Source: CAZPNX01 sp964518765
GTDB taxonomy: Bacteria; Edwardsbacteria; AC1; EtOH8
DNA length: 64,000 nt
NCBI GenBank assembly: GCA_964518765.1
Contig: CAZFJC010000008.1
Location: forward strand, 1 to 64,000
Direction of reading: 5' to 3'
Below are positions 33,671 to 42,135 of this stretch, piece by piece (positions within the stretch are counted from its first letter, which is position 1; every line of letters starts with the position of its first letter). The position numbers were made by a program, and so were the translations under genes. The notes beneath the pieces are model-generated. The model ran no database searches. It was given only the letters and a program-made list of their open reading frames with translations, and was not told where the DNA came from.

Positions 33671-35440
33671 ATGAACAGTTCACTTAAATATCTTATTATG
33701 GCCCTGGTGCTGGCAGCCGTGGGCTGCTCCCACCTCCGTCCGGCCGTCGACAAGCCGCCGGAGCCCGGCCAGGCCAAGCCGGCTGTGCCCGAGGCCGAGG
33801 AGCGGAAAGCCAAGTCCATCCTGGACGAAGGCTGGCGGCTCTATAGCCAAAGGATGCTGTCCGAGGCGGTGGACAAGGCCCAGGAGATGCTGGCCAAGCA
33901 TCCCAAATCGTTGCTGGTGCCCGAGGCCCTTTACCTGACCGCCAAGAGCCGCTTCGACCAGGGCCAGACTGAGTTGGCCATGCAGAGCGCCCAGAAGCTG
34001 GTCGGTAATTTTCCACAGTCCGACCGCGCCTCCCTGGCCCGCAAGATCATGGGCGACTGCCACCTGGCCAGGCAGGATTACATCAAGGCCGGACAGCAGT
34101 ACCTGGAGGGGTTGGCCGCGGCCCGGGAGGGCGACGATAAGGAGCTACTCCGCCTGCCACTCTCGGCGCTGATCGAGGAGAACCTGCTGGCCGGGGAGAT
34201 CAGGGTGCTATACCGCAAGTACCCGAGATCCGATATGGCGCCAGCCTTGGCACTGAGACTGGCCAGGATGGAGCTGGACGCCAATAACACCGACGAGGCT
34301 AAGAAGATCCTGGGAGAGCTGCCGAAAAAATATCCCCAGAGCGCCGAGGCCGAGACGGCCGCCGCTCTTTTGGATTCGTTGACGGTCAGTAAAACAGCGG
34401 CGGCCGCAGCCGAGCCGCCCAGGATAGGGCTTTTGGCCCCGCTCTCCGGCAAGTACAGCGAGTACGGCTCGGCGGTCAAGGACGGGGTGGAGCTGGCGGT
34501 GGGCGAATACAACCTAAAGGCGGTCCTCAAAGTCAAACTGTTCGTCGAGGATACCAAGGGCGATATGGTGGAGGCCGTCCGTTTGGCATCGAAGTTGATA
34601 GATTCCTCCAAAGTGATGGGCATTATGGGAGAAGTTCTCTCCGGGCCAACCATCGCCGCGGCCGCGGTGGCCAACGCCAAGAAGGTGCCCATCCTGTCCC
34701 CAACCGCCGGGGAGGAGCGCATCGCCACGGTCGGCCCCTACGTGTTCCAGCTGACCCAGAGCACCAGCTGGCAGGGGGCCAGCCTGGCCACCTACGCCGT
34801 CAAGAAGCTGGGCCTCACCAGCCTGGCGGTCCTCTTTCCCAACGAATCCAGCTCCGAGGCCACCGCCCAGGCCTTCCGCGACCAGGCGGTCAGGGAGGGG
34901 GCCAAGGTCCTGGTAAGCCAGGCCTACGAGCCCGGCACCACCGACTTCAAGGAGCCGATCGAGAAGCTCAAAGCCGCCAAAATCCAGGCCCTGTTCGTAC
35001 CGGCGCCGCCGGGCGACATCGTCATGATCGCCCCCCAGCTGGCCTACAACCAGCTCAAGGTCCAGCTCTTGGGCCATGAGGCCTGGGCCGACACCAAGGT
35101 GCTGACCCACGGCGAGGTCTATGTCGAGGGCGCGGTGCTGGCCACCCTCTCGCCGGCCTCAAGGATGGCCCAGGCCGCCCAGACCTTTGAGGCCGCTTTC
35201 AAGAAGAGATACTCCAAGACACCATCCAAGCAGGCGGCCCAGGCTTACGACGCCGCCAGGATACTTTTGGAGGCGATCCACAAGGGCCCGGCCGGCCCGG
35301 ACGAGCTGCGAGCTGAGCTGATGGCCACCGGCTCCTTCACCAAGGGGGCGGGTGGTCAGGTTTCCTACGGCAAGGCCGGGGCCCAGCCCAAGGCCCAGTT
35401 CAAGACCATCAGAAACAAGAAGGTAATGGATCTGGAGTGA
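33671..35440 (+). CDS. LpoA-like lipoprotein: TPR domain plus periplasmic-binding (type 1) domain
   Basis: A lipobox (LAAVGC, Cys19) marks it as a lipoprotein. Residues about 40-240 are TPR helices (QGQTELAMQSAQKLVGNFP). Residues about 250-580 are a Leu/Ile/Val-binding-type domain (RIGLLAPLSGKYSEYGSAV, ALFVPAPPGDI). The combination is that of E. coli LpoA, the activator of PBP1A, although LpoA itself is gammaproteobacterial. A peptidoglycan-synthase activator or envelope ligand sensor is likely. At 589 aa it is near LpoA in length. It sits between the oxidoreductase and holB. Confidence 0.8.
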   Translation: MNSSLKYLIMALVLAAVGCSHLRPAVDKPPEPGQAKPAVPEAEERKAKSILDEGWRLYSQRMLSEAVDKAQEMLAKHPKSLLVPEALYLTAKSRFDQGQTELAMQSAQKLVGNFPQSDRASLARKIMGDCHLARQDYIKAGQQYLEGLAAAREGDDKELLRLPLSALIEENLLAGEIRVLYRKYPRSDMAPALALRLARMELDANNTDEAKKILGELPKKYPQSAEAETAAALLDSLTVSKTAAAAAEPPRIGLLAPLSGKYSEYGSAVKDGVELAVGEYNLKAVLKVKLFVEDTKGDMVEAVRLASKLIDSSKVMGIMGEVLSGPTIAAAAVANAKKVPILSPTAGEERIATVGPYVFQLTQSTSWQGASLATYAVKKLGLTSLAVLFPNESSSEATAQAFRDQAVREGAKVLVSQAYEPGTTDFKEPIEKLKAAKIQALFVPAPPGDIVMIAPQLAYNQLKVQLLGHEAWADTKVLTHGEVYVEGAVLATLSPASRMAQAAQTFEAAFKKRYSKTPSKQAAQAYDAARILLEAIHKGPAGPDELRAELMATGSFTKGAGGQVSYGKAGAQPKAQFKTIRNKKVMDLE

Positions 35441-35562
35441 GGCGCTCGTCTCGGTCGTTTCCGAGCCGGTCCAGGGGCTGGCCGGATATCGAATGCCGAC
35501 AAGGCTTATCGAGGCGCCGTCTAACTCGATAACTGCTGCGTCGAGTATTGCGTTCAGCTAAC

Positions 35563-36642
35563 ATGCTCTTCGACAACCTCATCGGCCAGGAGGTGGCCAA
35601 GCGCACCATCAGGCGGTCCTGGGACGAGGGCCGGCTGGCCCAAAGCTACCTGTTCTACGGGCCGGACGGGGTGGGCAAGGAGGCGGCGGCCATGGATCTG
35701 GCCCGGGCGCTCAACTGTGGGGAGGAAAATAAGCCCTGCCGTCAGTGCTCCAGCTGCCGCCGTATATCCACCTACCAGCACCCCGACTTCCATTACCTGG
35801 CCCCGGTGCCCCACTCAAGCTCGGAGAGCGAGCGGAGGAAGATAGCCGACGAGGTGGCCGAGCAGCTGAAGGAGAAAGCGGCCCAGCCCCATCGCCCGCT
35901 GTCCTTCGACCGGCCCGTCTCCATATCCATTGACGACATCAGGGATCTGAGGGAAGGGCTGGCGCTGATGCCGTACGAGGGCGGGCGCAAGGTGGCTCTC
36001 ATCGCCCAGGCCGACCGGATGACCGAGGAGGCCGCCAACGCCTTCCTCAAGATGCTGGAGGAGCCGTCGCCCACCACCGTTTTCCTGCTGGCCAGCGACC
36101 GCCCCAATATGCTGCTGCCGACCATCGTCTCCCGGTGCCAGAAGGTCCGCTTCGGGCTGCTGCCGACCGGCGCCATCGAGGCCTACCTGATCGAGAACCA
36201 CCGTCTGCCCGACATCGAGGCCAGGTTGATGGCCGATCTGGCGGGAGGCAGTCTGGGCCGGGCCCTGGAGATGCTGGAGCAGGGCTTCTGGGAGGAGCGG
36301 GACCTGGCCTGGGACATGTTGGAGTGCGCCGCCGCCGGTGACTATCACATGATGCTTCACCATGTCGGCCAGGCCGCCGCCGATCGGGGCAAGCCGGAGA
36401 GGGTGCTGAATCTGGTGGAGGAGCTGGTCCAGGACTTGATGCACCTACGCCATGGGCTGAAGGTGGTCAACTCCGACCGGGCGGAGAGGCTGCGGGCGCT
36501 GGAGCGGCGGCTGGCCGGGGAGAGGCTGGCCTCGCTGGCCGGCCGGGTGGAAAGAGGACGGGCCGCCCTGAGGCAGAACGTCACCCCCAGGCTATGTCTG
36601 ATAGCCGCTTTGGCCGGCGAGGCCGGGACGGCGGTCCGTTGA
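35563..36642 (+). CDS. holB: DNA polymerase III subunit delta'
   Basis: This clamp-loader subunit works with delta and tau/gamma. It starts MLFDNLIGQEVAK and has a P-loop-like GPDGVGKEA in which the final Thr/Ser is replaced by Glu, as expected of the ATPase-inactive delta'. The four-Cys zinc site is C-x7-C-x2-C-x2-C (CGEENKPCRQCSSC). LMPYEGGRKVALIAQ and KMLEEPSPTTVFLL are typical AAA+ clamp-loader segments. ATG 35563 is preferred to the TTG five codons upstream. It is followed within 2 bases by ricT, a common bacterial arrangement. Confidence 0.93.
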   Translation: MLFDNLIGQEVAKRTIRRSWDEGRLAQSYLFYGPDGVGKEAAAMDLARALNCGEENKPCRQCSSCRRISTYQHPDFHYLAPVPHSSSESERRKIADEVAEQLKEKAAQPHRPLSFDRPVSISIDDIRDLREGLALMPYEGGRKVALIAQADRMTEEAANAFLKMLEEPSPTTVFLLASDRPNMLLPTIVSRCQKVRFGLLPTGAIEAYLIENHRLPDIEARLMADLAGGSLGRALEMLEQGFWEERDLAWDMLECAAAGDYHMMLHHVGQAAADRGKPERVLNLVEELVQDLMHLRHGLKVVNSDRAERLRALERRLAGERLASLAGRVERGRAALRQNVTPRLCLIAALAGEAGTAVR

Positions 36643-36643
36643 G

Positions 36644-37522
36644 ATGACGACGGAAACAAAAAATAACGGCTCGGCTGCGGCCGAGGAGGAAGGGGCTGCC
36701 TTGGGACAGCCGAAGGACAACCAAAGTATGAGCCACAATTCGCTGATAGAGGTCAAACTCAAAGATGCCAAGGGACGCTACTACGCCAACCCCCAAGGAT
36801 TAAGCCTAGTGCCCGGCGAGATGGTGGTGGTCAACCACGACAACAGCATGGAGGTGGGCGTGGTCGGCCGGGAGAGAAGGATCGAGCCCCAGAAGCTGAC
36901 GGTCTCCGGGGAGATCGTGCGCAAGGCCGGCGAGGAGGAGCTAAACCGCCTGCAGTCCAACCGCCGACGCGAGGAGGAGGCATATTGGGCCTGCCTGGAG
37001 CTGGTGGCCAAACACGAGCTGCAGATGAACCTGGTGGACGTCGAGGCCCGCTACGACGGCTCCAAGCTGACCTTCTTCTTCACCGCCGAGAAAAGGGTGG
37101 ACTTCAGGGGCCTGGTGCGCGACCTGGCCACCATGTTCAAGGGACGGATCGAGATGAGACAGATAGGGGTGCGGGACGAGGCCCGCAAGGTGGGGGGATA
37201 CGGCATGTGCGGCCGGGAGCTGTGCTGCGTCACCTGGCTGCGGGAGTTCGAGCCCATCACCCTGAAGATGGCCAAGGAGCAGAACCTGTCGATGACCTCC
37301 AACAAGATGCTGGGACTGTGCGGCCGGCTGATGTGCTGCCTGATGTACGAGGATGTTTTCTACGAGGAGACAGCCAAGGACATGCCCCGGGTGGGCTCGG
37401 TGGTCAAGACCCCGCGGGGCAAGGGCACGGTCTACAAGGTGGACATATTCCATCGGAAGGTGTTCGTCAGGTTCGAGGAGGGCCACGGCGAGTTCAAGGC
37501 CGACGAGGTGCAGGAGCCATGA
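36644..37522 (+). CDS. RicT/YaaT family PSP1-domain protein
   Basis: The 292-aa protein has a disordered acidic start (1-35) then the PSP1 domain. The two Cys clusters are GYGMCGRELCC and LGLCGRLMCC, with MYEDVFYEE. In Bacillus RicT, with RicA and RicF, carries Fe-S clusters and regulates mRNA processing; the Cys set here is complete. Neighbours holB and metG match the usual bacterial order. Its stop overlaps the metG start (ATGA). Confidence 0.93.
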   Translation: MTTETKNNGSAAAEEEGAALGQPKDNQSMSHNSLIEVKLKDAKGRYYANPQGLSLVPGEMVVVNHDNSMEVGVVGRERRIEPQKLTVSGEIVRKAGEEELNRLQSNRRREEEAYWACLELVAKHELQMNLVDVEARYDGSKLTFFFTAEKRVDFRGLVRDLATMFKGRIEMRQIGVRDEARKVGGYGMCGRELCCVTWLREFEPITLKMAKEQNLSMTSNKMLGLCGRLMCCLMYEDVFYEETAKDMPRVGSVVKTPRGKGTVYKVDIFHRKVFVRFEEGHGEFKADEVQEP

Positions 37523-39471
37523 GGCCCTACTACATCACCACCGCCATTCCCTATGTCAACGCCAAGCCCCACGTGGGCTTCGCCCTGGAGATCGTCCAGA
37601 CCGACGCCCTGGCCCGCTACCAGCGCCTCTTCGGCCGAGACGTCCGCTTTCTGACTGGCTCGGACGAGAACAGCCTGAAGAACGTGCAGACGGCGGAGAG
37701 GGAGGGGGTATCCACCGCGATTCTGGTGGAAAGAAACGCCAGGTTCTTCGCGGACATGAAGGACTACCTGGCGCTGTCCAACGACGACTTCATCCGCACC
37801 AGCTCGGAGGAGAGACACCGGCTGGGGGTGGAGAGGCTGTGGCGGGCCTGCGATGCCGCCGGCGACATCTACAAGAAACGTTACCAGGGCCTGTACTGCG
37901 TGGGCTGCGAGCAGTTCTACACCCCTGACGAGCTGGTTGACGGCAAGTGCCCGGAGCACGAAACGGAACCGGAGAGGATAGAGGAGGAGAACTACTTCTT
38001 CAGGCTGTCGAAGTACCAGGAGCGATTGGAGGAGCTTGTCGGATCAGACGCCTACCGCATTGTCCCCGGGACCAGGAAGAAAGAGGTGCTGTCCTTCATC
38101 CGCGGCGGCCTTCAGGACTTCTCCATCTCCCGTTCGGTGCAGCGGGCCAAGGGCTGGGGCATCCAAGTGCCTGGCGATTCATCCCAGGTGGTCTACGTCT
38201 GGTTCGACGCCCTCTCCAACTACATCACGGCCTTGGGTTACGCCGAGGAAGGGCCTCTCTACGCCAAGTACTGGGCCAGGTGCCCGGAGAGGGTGCACGT
38301 CATCGGCAAGGGGATCATACGGTTCCACGCCGTCTACTGGCCGGCCATGCTGATGTCGGCCGGGGTGCCCCTGCCGCACCAGCTGCTGGTCCACGGATAC
38401 GTCACCATCGGGGGGCAGAAGATATCGAAGTCCCTGGGCAACATCATCGACCCCGAGTCGCTGGCCGGGAGGTACGGCACGGACCAGGTCCGCTACTTCC
38501 TGTTGAGGGAGATCTCGACCACCGGCGACGGCGATTTCACCGAAGAGAGGCTGGTGGGGCGCATCAACTCCGACCTGGCCAACGACTACGGCAACCTGGC
38601 CAGCCGGGTGTTCAAGATGGTGGATTCATACTGCGGGGGACTTGTGCCAGAAGCCAAGAAGCTGCGAAACGACGATGAGGCGCTGAAGGCGCAGGCGCTG
38701 GGGCTGGGCGAAAAGGTCAGGGACCTGGTGGGGCGGTTCGATCTCAACGGAGCCTTGGCCATGGTGATGGAGGCGATCAAGGCCACCAACCGCTACGTGG
38801 AGTCCAATGCGCCCTGGAAACTGGCCAGGGAGGGGAACCAAGAACGTATCGATACGGTGCTGAACACCGCGGCCGAGGTCCTGCGGATATGCTCCATTCT
38901 GCTGTCGCCGGCCATGCCCTCCAAGTGCCGGCAGCTGCTGTCGCAGCTCGGAGTGGTCGGCGAGCCGTTGCTGGAGCAGGCCGGGAAATGGGGGATGATG
39001 GAGCCGGGCACTCAAGTAAAGTCCGGGGAGCCGCTGTTCCCCAGGATCGACACCAAAACGAAAATCGAAAGTGGAAAACAAATGTCCGATGAAGTAAAAC
39101 CAAAGGAAGGATCGGAAAAGAAAGAAGGAGAAACGCCCCTGGCCGAGGAGCTGGTGGACATCGAATACTTCAAGAGGATAAAACTGCGCACCGCCGATGT
39201 CATCTCGGCCGAGAAGGTCCAGGGCGCCGACAAGCTGCTCAAGCTGCAGATAAAGATCGGGGAGGAGACACGGCAGATATTGGCCGGCATCGCCCAGTGG
39301 TACCCACCGGAATCCCTGGTCGGAAAACAAATAGTGGTGTTGGCCAACCTCAAACCGGCGAAGATCAGGGGCCTGGAGTCCAACGGTATGCTGCTGGCGG
39401 CCCAGGACAAGGACGGGGTGGTCATCCTGACCCCGGAGCGGCGGACGGAGAGCGGCAGCGGGATAAAGTGA
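37519..39471 (+). CDS. metG: Methionyl-tRNA synthetase with C-terminal tRNA-binding domain
   Basis: It charges tRNA(Met) and the initiator tRNA. The 650-aa protein has the HIGH variant HVGF (18-21), a zinc knuckle (CVGCEQF...CPEH) and KISKS. The anticodon-binding domain and a linker of Lys/Glu are followed by an EMAPII/Arc1p-type tRNA-binding domain (about 545-650). The start is ATG 37519, which overlaps ricT; an in-frame extension upstream is only a shadow. The last 81 bases (39391-39471) recur, diverged, at 39929-40009. Confidence 0.96.
   Translation: MRPYYITTAIPYVNAKPHVGFALEIVQTDALARYQRLFGRDVRFLTGSDENSLKNVQTAEREGVSTAILVERNARFFADMKDYLALSNDDFIRTSSEERHRLGVERLWRACDAAGDIYKKRYQGLYCVGCEQFYTPDELVDGKCPEHETEPERIEEENYFFRLSKYQERLEELVGSDAYRIVPGTRKKEVLSFIRGGLQDFSISRSVQRAKGWGIQVPGDSSQVVYVWFDALSNYITALGYAEEGPLYAKYWARCPERVHVIGKGIIRFHAVYWPAMLMSAGVPLPHQLLVHGYVTIGGQKISKSLGNIIDPESLAGRYGTDQVRYFLLREISTTGDGDFTEERLVGRINSDLANDYGNLASRVFKMVDSYCGGLVPEAKKLRNDDEALKAQALGLGEKVRDLVGRFDLNGALAMVMEAIKATNRYVESNAPWKLAREGNQERIDTVLNTAAEVLRICSILLSPAMPSKCRQLLSQLGVVGEPLLEQAGKWGMMEPGTQVKSGEPLFPRIDTKTKIESGKQMSDEVKPKEGSEKKEGETPLAEELVDIEYFKRIKLRTADVISAEKVQGADKLLKLQIKIGEETRQILAGIAQWYPPESLVGKQIVVLANLKPAKIRGLESNGMLLAAQDKDGVVILTPERRTESGSGIK
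39391..39471 (+). repeat. metG 3' end, copy A of a duplicated tail
   Basis: These 81 bases encode the final 26 residues of MetRS plus the stop. By hand alignment, about 62 of 81 bases and 19 of 26 residues match the copy at 39929-40009. Confidence 0.8.
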
Positions 39472-39511
39472 GCGGTTGCCATAGAACAAAACAATTCAAT
39501 CGAGCTGTATC

Positions 39512-39539
39512 TTGCCAAGGTGGATAACAATTATATAAT
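39512..39539 (+). promoter_or_regulatory. Possible promoter in the AT-rich segment after metG
   Basis: TTGCCA (39512-39517) and TATAAT (39534-39539) are separated by 16 bp. AT-richness raises the chance of a coincidental match. Confidence 0.35.
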
Positions 39540-39703
39540 GGTAGATTACAGAAAGGCTAATCGGAAGACCTTTTTTTGTGGAAAGTATGCTCCAATGCGC
39601 ATTGTCATATGAATTGCCCTGACCATTTAAGCGCTTTCTAAATCGAAAAAGCTTCCCTAAAGTTATACAACTCAAAATTCAGCAAGCAGGTGGGTAGACA
39701 GTG

Positions 39704-40009
39704 ATGGGAGATTTGCCAAATCATCCCTGGATTAAGTATTGGTTAAGGTACTCCTGTTCTCTTGTCATCGTAGTAGCGATGTTTTTACTTTCCGCTATAT
39801 TTTTACTACTGGGTTTTATAAGCCCGGATTTGCAATTCTTTTTACAGCGATTGTATCCTATTTTCTCGTCAGGCCACATATCTTCAAACGACAATAATAT
39901 ATCTACAATACCGAATATCAGCTGCATGTTTCTGGCTTCACAGGACCGGAACGGAGTGGCCATACTGACCCCAGAGCGGCGGATAGAAAGCGGTAGCGGG
40001 ATCGAATGA
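39704..40009 (+). CDS. Small membrane protein fused in frame to a MetRS tail remnant
   Basis: The 101-residue frame (ATG 39704, GTG 39701 also possible) has one hydrophobic helix (LVIVVAMFLLSAIFLLLGF, about 20-40). An AT-rich, codon-atypical middle follows. Its last 26 residues (QDRNGVAILTPERRIESGSG and neighbours) are plainly related to the MetRS C-terminus. The front half matches nothing I know. The ORF is probably a chance or relic fusion produced when DNA was inserted at the metG 3' end. The stop is followed by a terminator. Confidence 0.4.
   Translation: MGDLPNHPWIKYWLRYSCSLVIVVAMFLLSAIFLLLGFISPDLQFFLQRLYPIFSSGHISSNDNNISTIPNISCMFLASQDRNGVAILTPERRIESGSGIE
39929..40009 (+). repeat. Diverged copy B of the metG 3' tail
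   Basis: It aligns without gaps to 39391-39471; many differences are synonymous (GTG kept, GAG/GAA, GGC/GGT). The match ends exactly at the stop codons. This indicates an older duplication, or the tail of a replaced metG, separated from the live gene by 457 bases of AT-rich DNA. Confidence 0.8.
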
Positions 40010-40020
40010 CCAGATAACGA

Positions 40021-40050
40021 GAAAAGCCCCGCGTGAATGCGGGGCTTTTC
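40021..40050. terminator. Bidirectional terminator between convergent genes
   Basis: Arms gaaaagccccgc (40021-40032) and gcggggcttttc (40039-40050) pair perfectly over 12 bp with A- and T-runs on either side. It serves the + strand metG-tail ORF and the minus-strand kinase gene. Confidence 0.9.
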
Positions 40051-40082
40051 GTTAGGATTTATTCTGCCGGCAGGGGCGGCCG

Positions 40083-40865
40083 TCACTTTTTCTCTTCCTC
40101 CTCCGGCTTTCCCTCCCCGCCGGGCATCACCGGCATCCGGGGGTGCTTGGCGAAGGAGAAGGTCAACTGTTCGTACCAGGTGTCCGAGGAGACGGCCATT
40201 CTTAAAATGTTCTTCCACAGGTCCACCGGCGGGCCGAAGTGCTGCCAGTCGACCACCATCACCCGGACGCCCCTCCGCCGCATCTCCTGCACCAGCAGCT
40301 TGTAGTTCTTGTCCAGGTGCTGCAGGTAATCCAAGGGGACTCCGGTCTCTTGCTCCCGGGCCCGGGCGGCCATGCGGCGGTGGCACTCTTCTGGCGGAAC
40401 GTCCAAAAAGACGAAGATGTCGGGCGGCATCACGTCCCGGCTCATGTTGCGGAAGACGTCCACGTACAGCTGGTACTCCTCCCGGGTCATGAAGCCGCGC
40501 TCCATGGCGGTGGTGGCGAAGACGGTGTCGCCGTAGATAGGCCGGTCCTGGATGACCACCCCCCCTTGGGCGCCCCAGGCCAGCTCCACCGCCAGCCGGT
40601 GCTGCTCGTATCGCTGGCAGAGCATGAACATCTGCATGCCGAAGCCGCCGCCGGTGTTCCGGCCGGTGCGCAGATCCTCGTAGTAGCGGCTGAGGAAGTG
40701 GGCGAACTTGGGGTGGTGGGTGGGCTCCTCCAACACCCGGGCCGGCCAGCCCGAGCTGGAAGCGGCCGAGCAGATGGCGTGGCAGGCGTTGGTCTTGCCG
40801 GCGCCGATGTTGGCGTCGACGGTGATAAACAGGCCCTGGCGACGGGGGCTTTCCTCTAAGTTCAT
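40083..40865 (-). CDS. Deoxynucleoside kinase (dNK/dGK-dCK family)
   Basis: It phosphorylates deoxynucleosides in salvage. The 260-aa protein has the P-loop DANIGAGKT (17-25), LEEPTHH, the QDRPIYGD variant of the family E/DRS motif and an Arg-rich lid (RRMAARAREQE). The start at 40865 is preferred because the promoter -10 lies at 40906-40911; a longer frame to 40934 would begin before the transcription start. The C-terminus is a charged Glu/Lys tail. It lies divergent to the SagB-like operon. Confidence 0.88.
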   Translation of the reverse strand: MNLEESPRRQGLFITVDANIGAGKTNACHAICSAASSSGWPARVLEEPTHHPKFAHFLSRYYEDLRTGRNTGGGFGMQMFMLCQRYEQHRLAVELAWGAQGGVVIQDRPIYGDTVFATTAMERGFMTREEYQLYVDVFRNMSRDVMPPDIFVFLDVPPEECHRRMAARAREQETGVPLDYLQHLDKNYKLLVQEMRRRGVRVMVVDWQHFGPPVDLWKNILRMAVSSDTWYEQLTFSFAKHPRMPVMPGGEGKPEEEEKK

Positions 40866-40905
40866 GGAGGCTTTTTTTCTAATTTTTCGGTGGCGTGATG
40901 GGTTC

Positions 40906-40934
40906 AGTATACGTAATACCAGGGTGTTTGTCAA
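40906..40934 (-). promoter_or_regulatory. Promoter of the deoxynucleoside kinase gene
   Basis: On the minus strand consensus TTGACA (40929-40934) and TATACT (40906-40911) are 17 bp apart. Confidence 0.75.
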
Positions 40935-40958
40935 GGTGATAATAAAGATGTAGACCAG

Positions 40959-40987
40959 TTGCCTAATGGCCCGGGTTTGTATATAAT
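40959..40987 (+). promoter_or_regulatory. Promoter of the SagB-TPR-DUF362-TldD operon
   Basis: TTGCCT (40959-40964) and consensus TATAAT (40982-40987) are 17 bp apart, about 48 bases before the ATG at 41036. It is back-to-back with the kinase promoter. Confidence 0.75.
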
Positions 40988-41035
40988 GAATGGTCTGGCA
41001 AGGGTAAACCGCCTTTTCACAAAAAGGAGCATTCG

Positions 41036-42097
41036 ATGGAAGACCTCATAAAGCGGATCGCTTCCCTGGACAAGAAGGAACTGGAGATAATCCTGGGCAC
41101 GGTGCTGGAGTATCCCGACAGCAAGGACACGACCTCCTTTCTCAGGTTCCTGAAGACCGTGCCGGCTGAATCCCGACAGGCGCTGATAGCCAAGCTGCCG
41201 TTGAAGACCGCCCAGTGGGCCGAGGAGGCCATGGCCAAACTCAAGCCGGCCGAGGAGGCGGCGGCCAGCCAGATGGAGAGGAAGCTGTCTAAGGCGCTCG
41301 ACCGGCTCCCGGCCCTGGTCAAGCGGATGGAGGCCGCCACCCGGAAGGCGGCCAAGAGGATAGCCAAGAACCGCGAGCTGGTAAAGGCTCACTTCATCGC
41401 CATGGTAAAGATCATCTCCGACCAGCAGAAGGGCCTGCCCCGCGGCGACCTGCAAAAACCGGCCCCGGCCGGCGCCGAACTGGTCGAACTGCCGCCGCCG
41501 GACTCAATAAGGCCTGCCAAGCCGGATATCAGCCAGTGTATATCCAGGAGGCAGAGCCGGCGCAAGTTCATCGGCGATCCCATCTCGCTGGGCGAGCTGT
41601 CATATCTTCTCTGGGCCACCCAGGGGGTCAGAAAGATATTTGGCGGCGGCAAGGCGGCTCTGCGCAACGTGCCCTCCGCTGGCAACATGCATCCCCTGGA
41701 GACTTATATCGCCGCCAATCGGGTGGAGAGCCTTAAGGCCGGACTTTACCGCTACCTACCCCTGGAGCACAAACTGGTCTTTCTATTCACTATAAAAAAC
41801 CAAGCCAAGGCCTTGTCCCAAGCCTCGCTGGGCCAGGACTTTGTGGGTGACTGCGGAGCCACCTTCATCTGGAGCGCCCTGCCCTACCGCAGCGAGTGGC
41901 GCTACACCATCGAGGCGGCCAAGCTGGTGCTGCTGGACGCCGGCCATGTCTGCCAGAACCTTTATCTCGCCTGCGAGGCCCTGGGCCTGGGCACCTGCGC
42001 CATCGGGGCTTACGACCAGAGAAAGTTCGACAGGCTGTGCAAGCTGGACGGGGTGGACGAGATGGTGGTCTACGCCGCTCCGGTTGGAAGGGTGTGA
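41036..42097 (+). CDS. SagB-type nitroreductase-fold (FMN) dehydrogenase with helical N-terminal extension
   Basis: The 353-aa protein has a Lys/Ala-rich helical N-terminal part (1-165) of unknown role. A SagB/ThcOx-type domain follows (170-353): SRRQSRRKFIGDPISLGELS, NVPSAGNMHPLETY, and ALGLGTCAIGAYDQ near the end. In azol(in)e peptide clusters such enzymes oxidise thiazolines using FMN, but many stand-alone homologs have unknown substrates. No YcaO cyclodehydratase is present here. AAGGAG lies 7 bases upstream of the ATG. It is first in a run of genes ending with a TldD/TldE pair. Confidence 0.87.
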   Translation: MEDLIKRIASLDKKELEIILGTVLEYPDSKDTTSFLRFLKTVPAESRQALIAKLPLKTAQWAEEAMAKLKPAEEAAASQMERKLSKALDRLPALVKRMEAATRKAAKRIAKNRELVKAHFIAMVKIISDQQKGLPRGDLQKPAPAGAELVELPPPDSIRPAKPDISQCISRRQSRRKFIGDPISLGELSYLLWATQGVRKIFGGGKAALRNVPSAGNMHPLETYIAANRVESLKAGLYRYLPLEHKLVFLFTIKNQAKALSQASLGQDFVGDCGATFIWSALPYRSEWRYTIEAAKLVLLDAGHVCQNLYLACEALGLGTCAIGAYDQRKFDRLCKLDGVDEMVVYAAPVGRV

Positions 42098-42135
42098 AAG
42101 CATGCAGGCGGTGCAAATAGTACTAGGAGACATAG

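Noticed and set aside
36985..37518. 178-codon extension before MetRS
   Set aside because: It is the ricT coding region read in another frame; MetRS begins at the conserved MRPYYITTAIPYVN.
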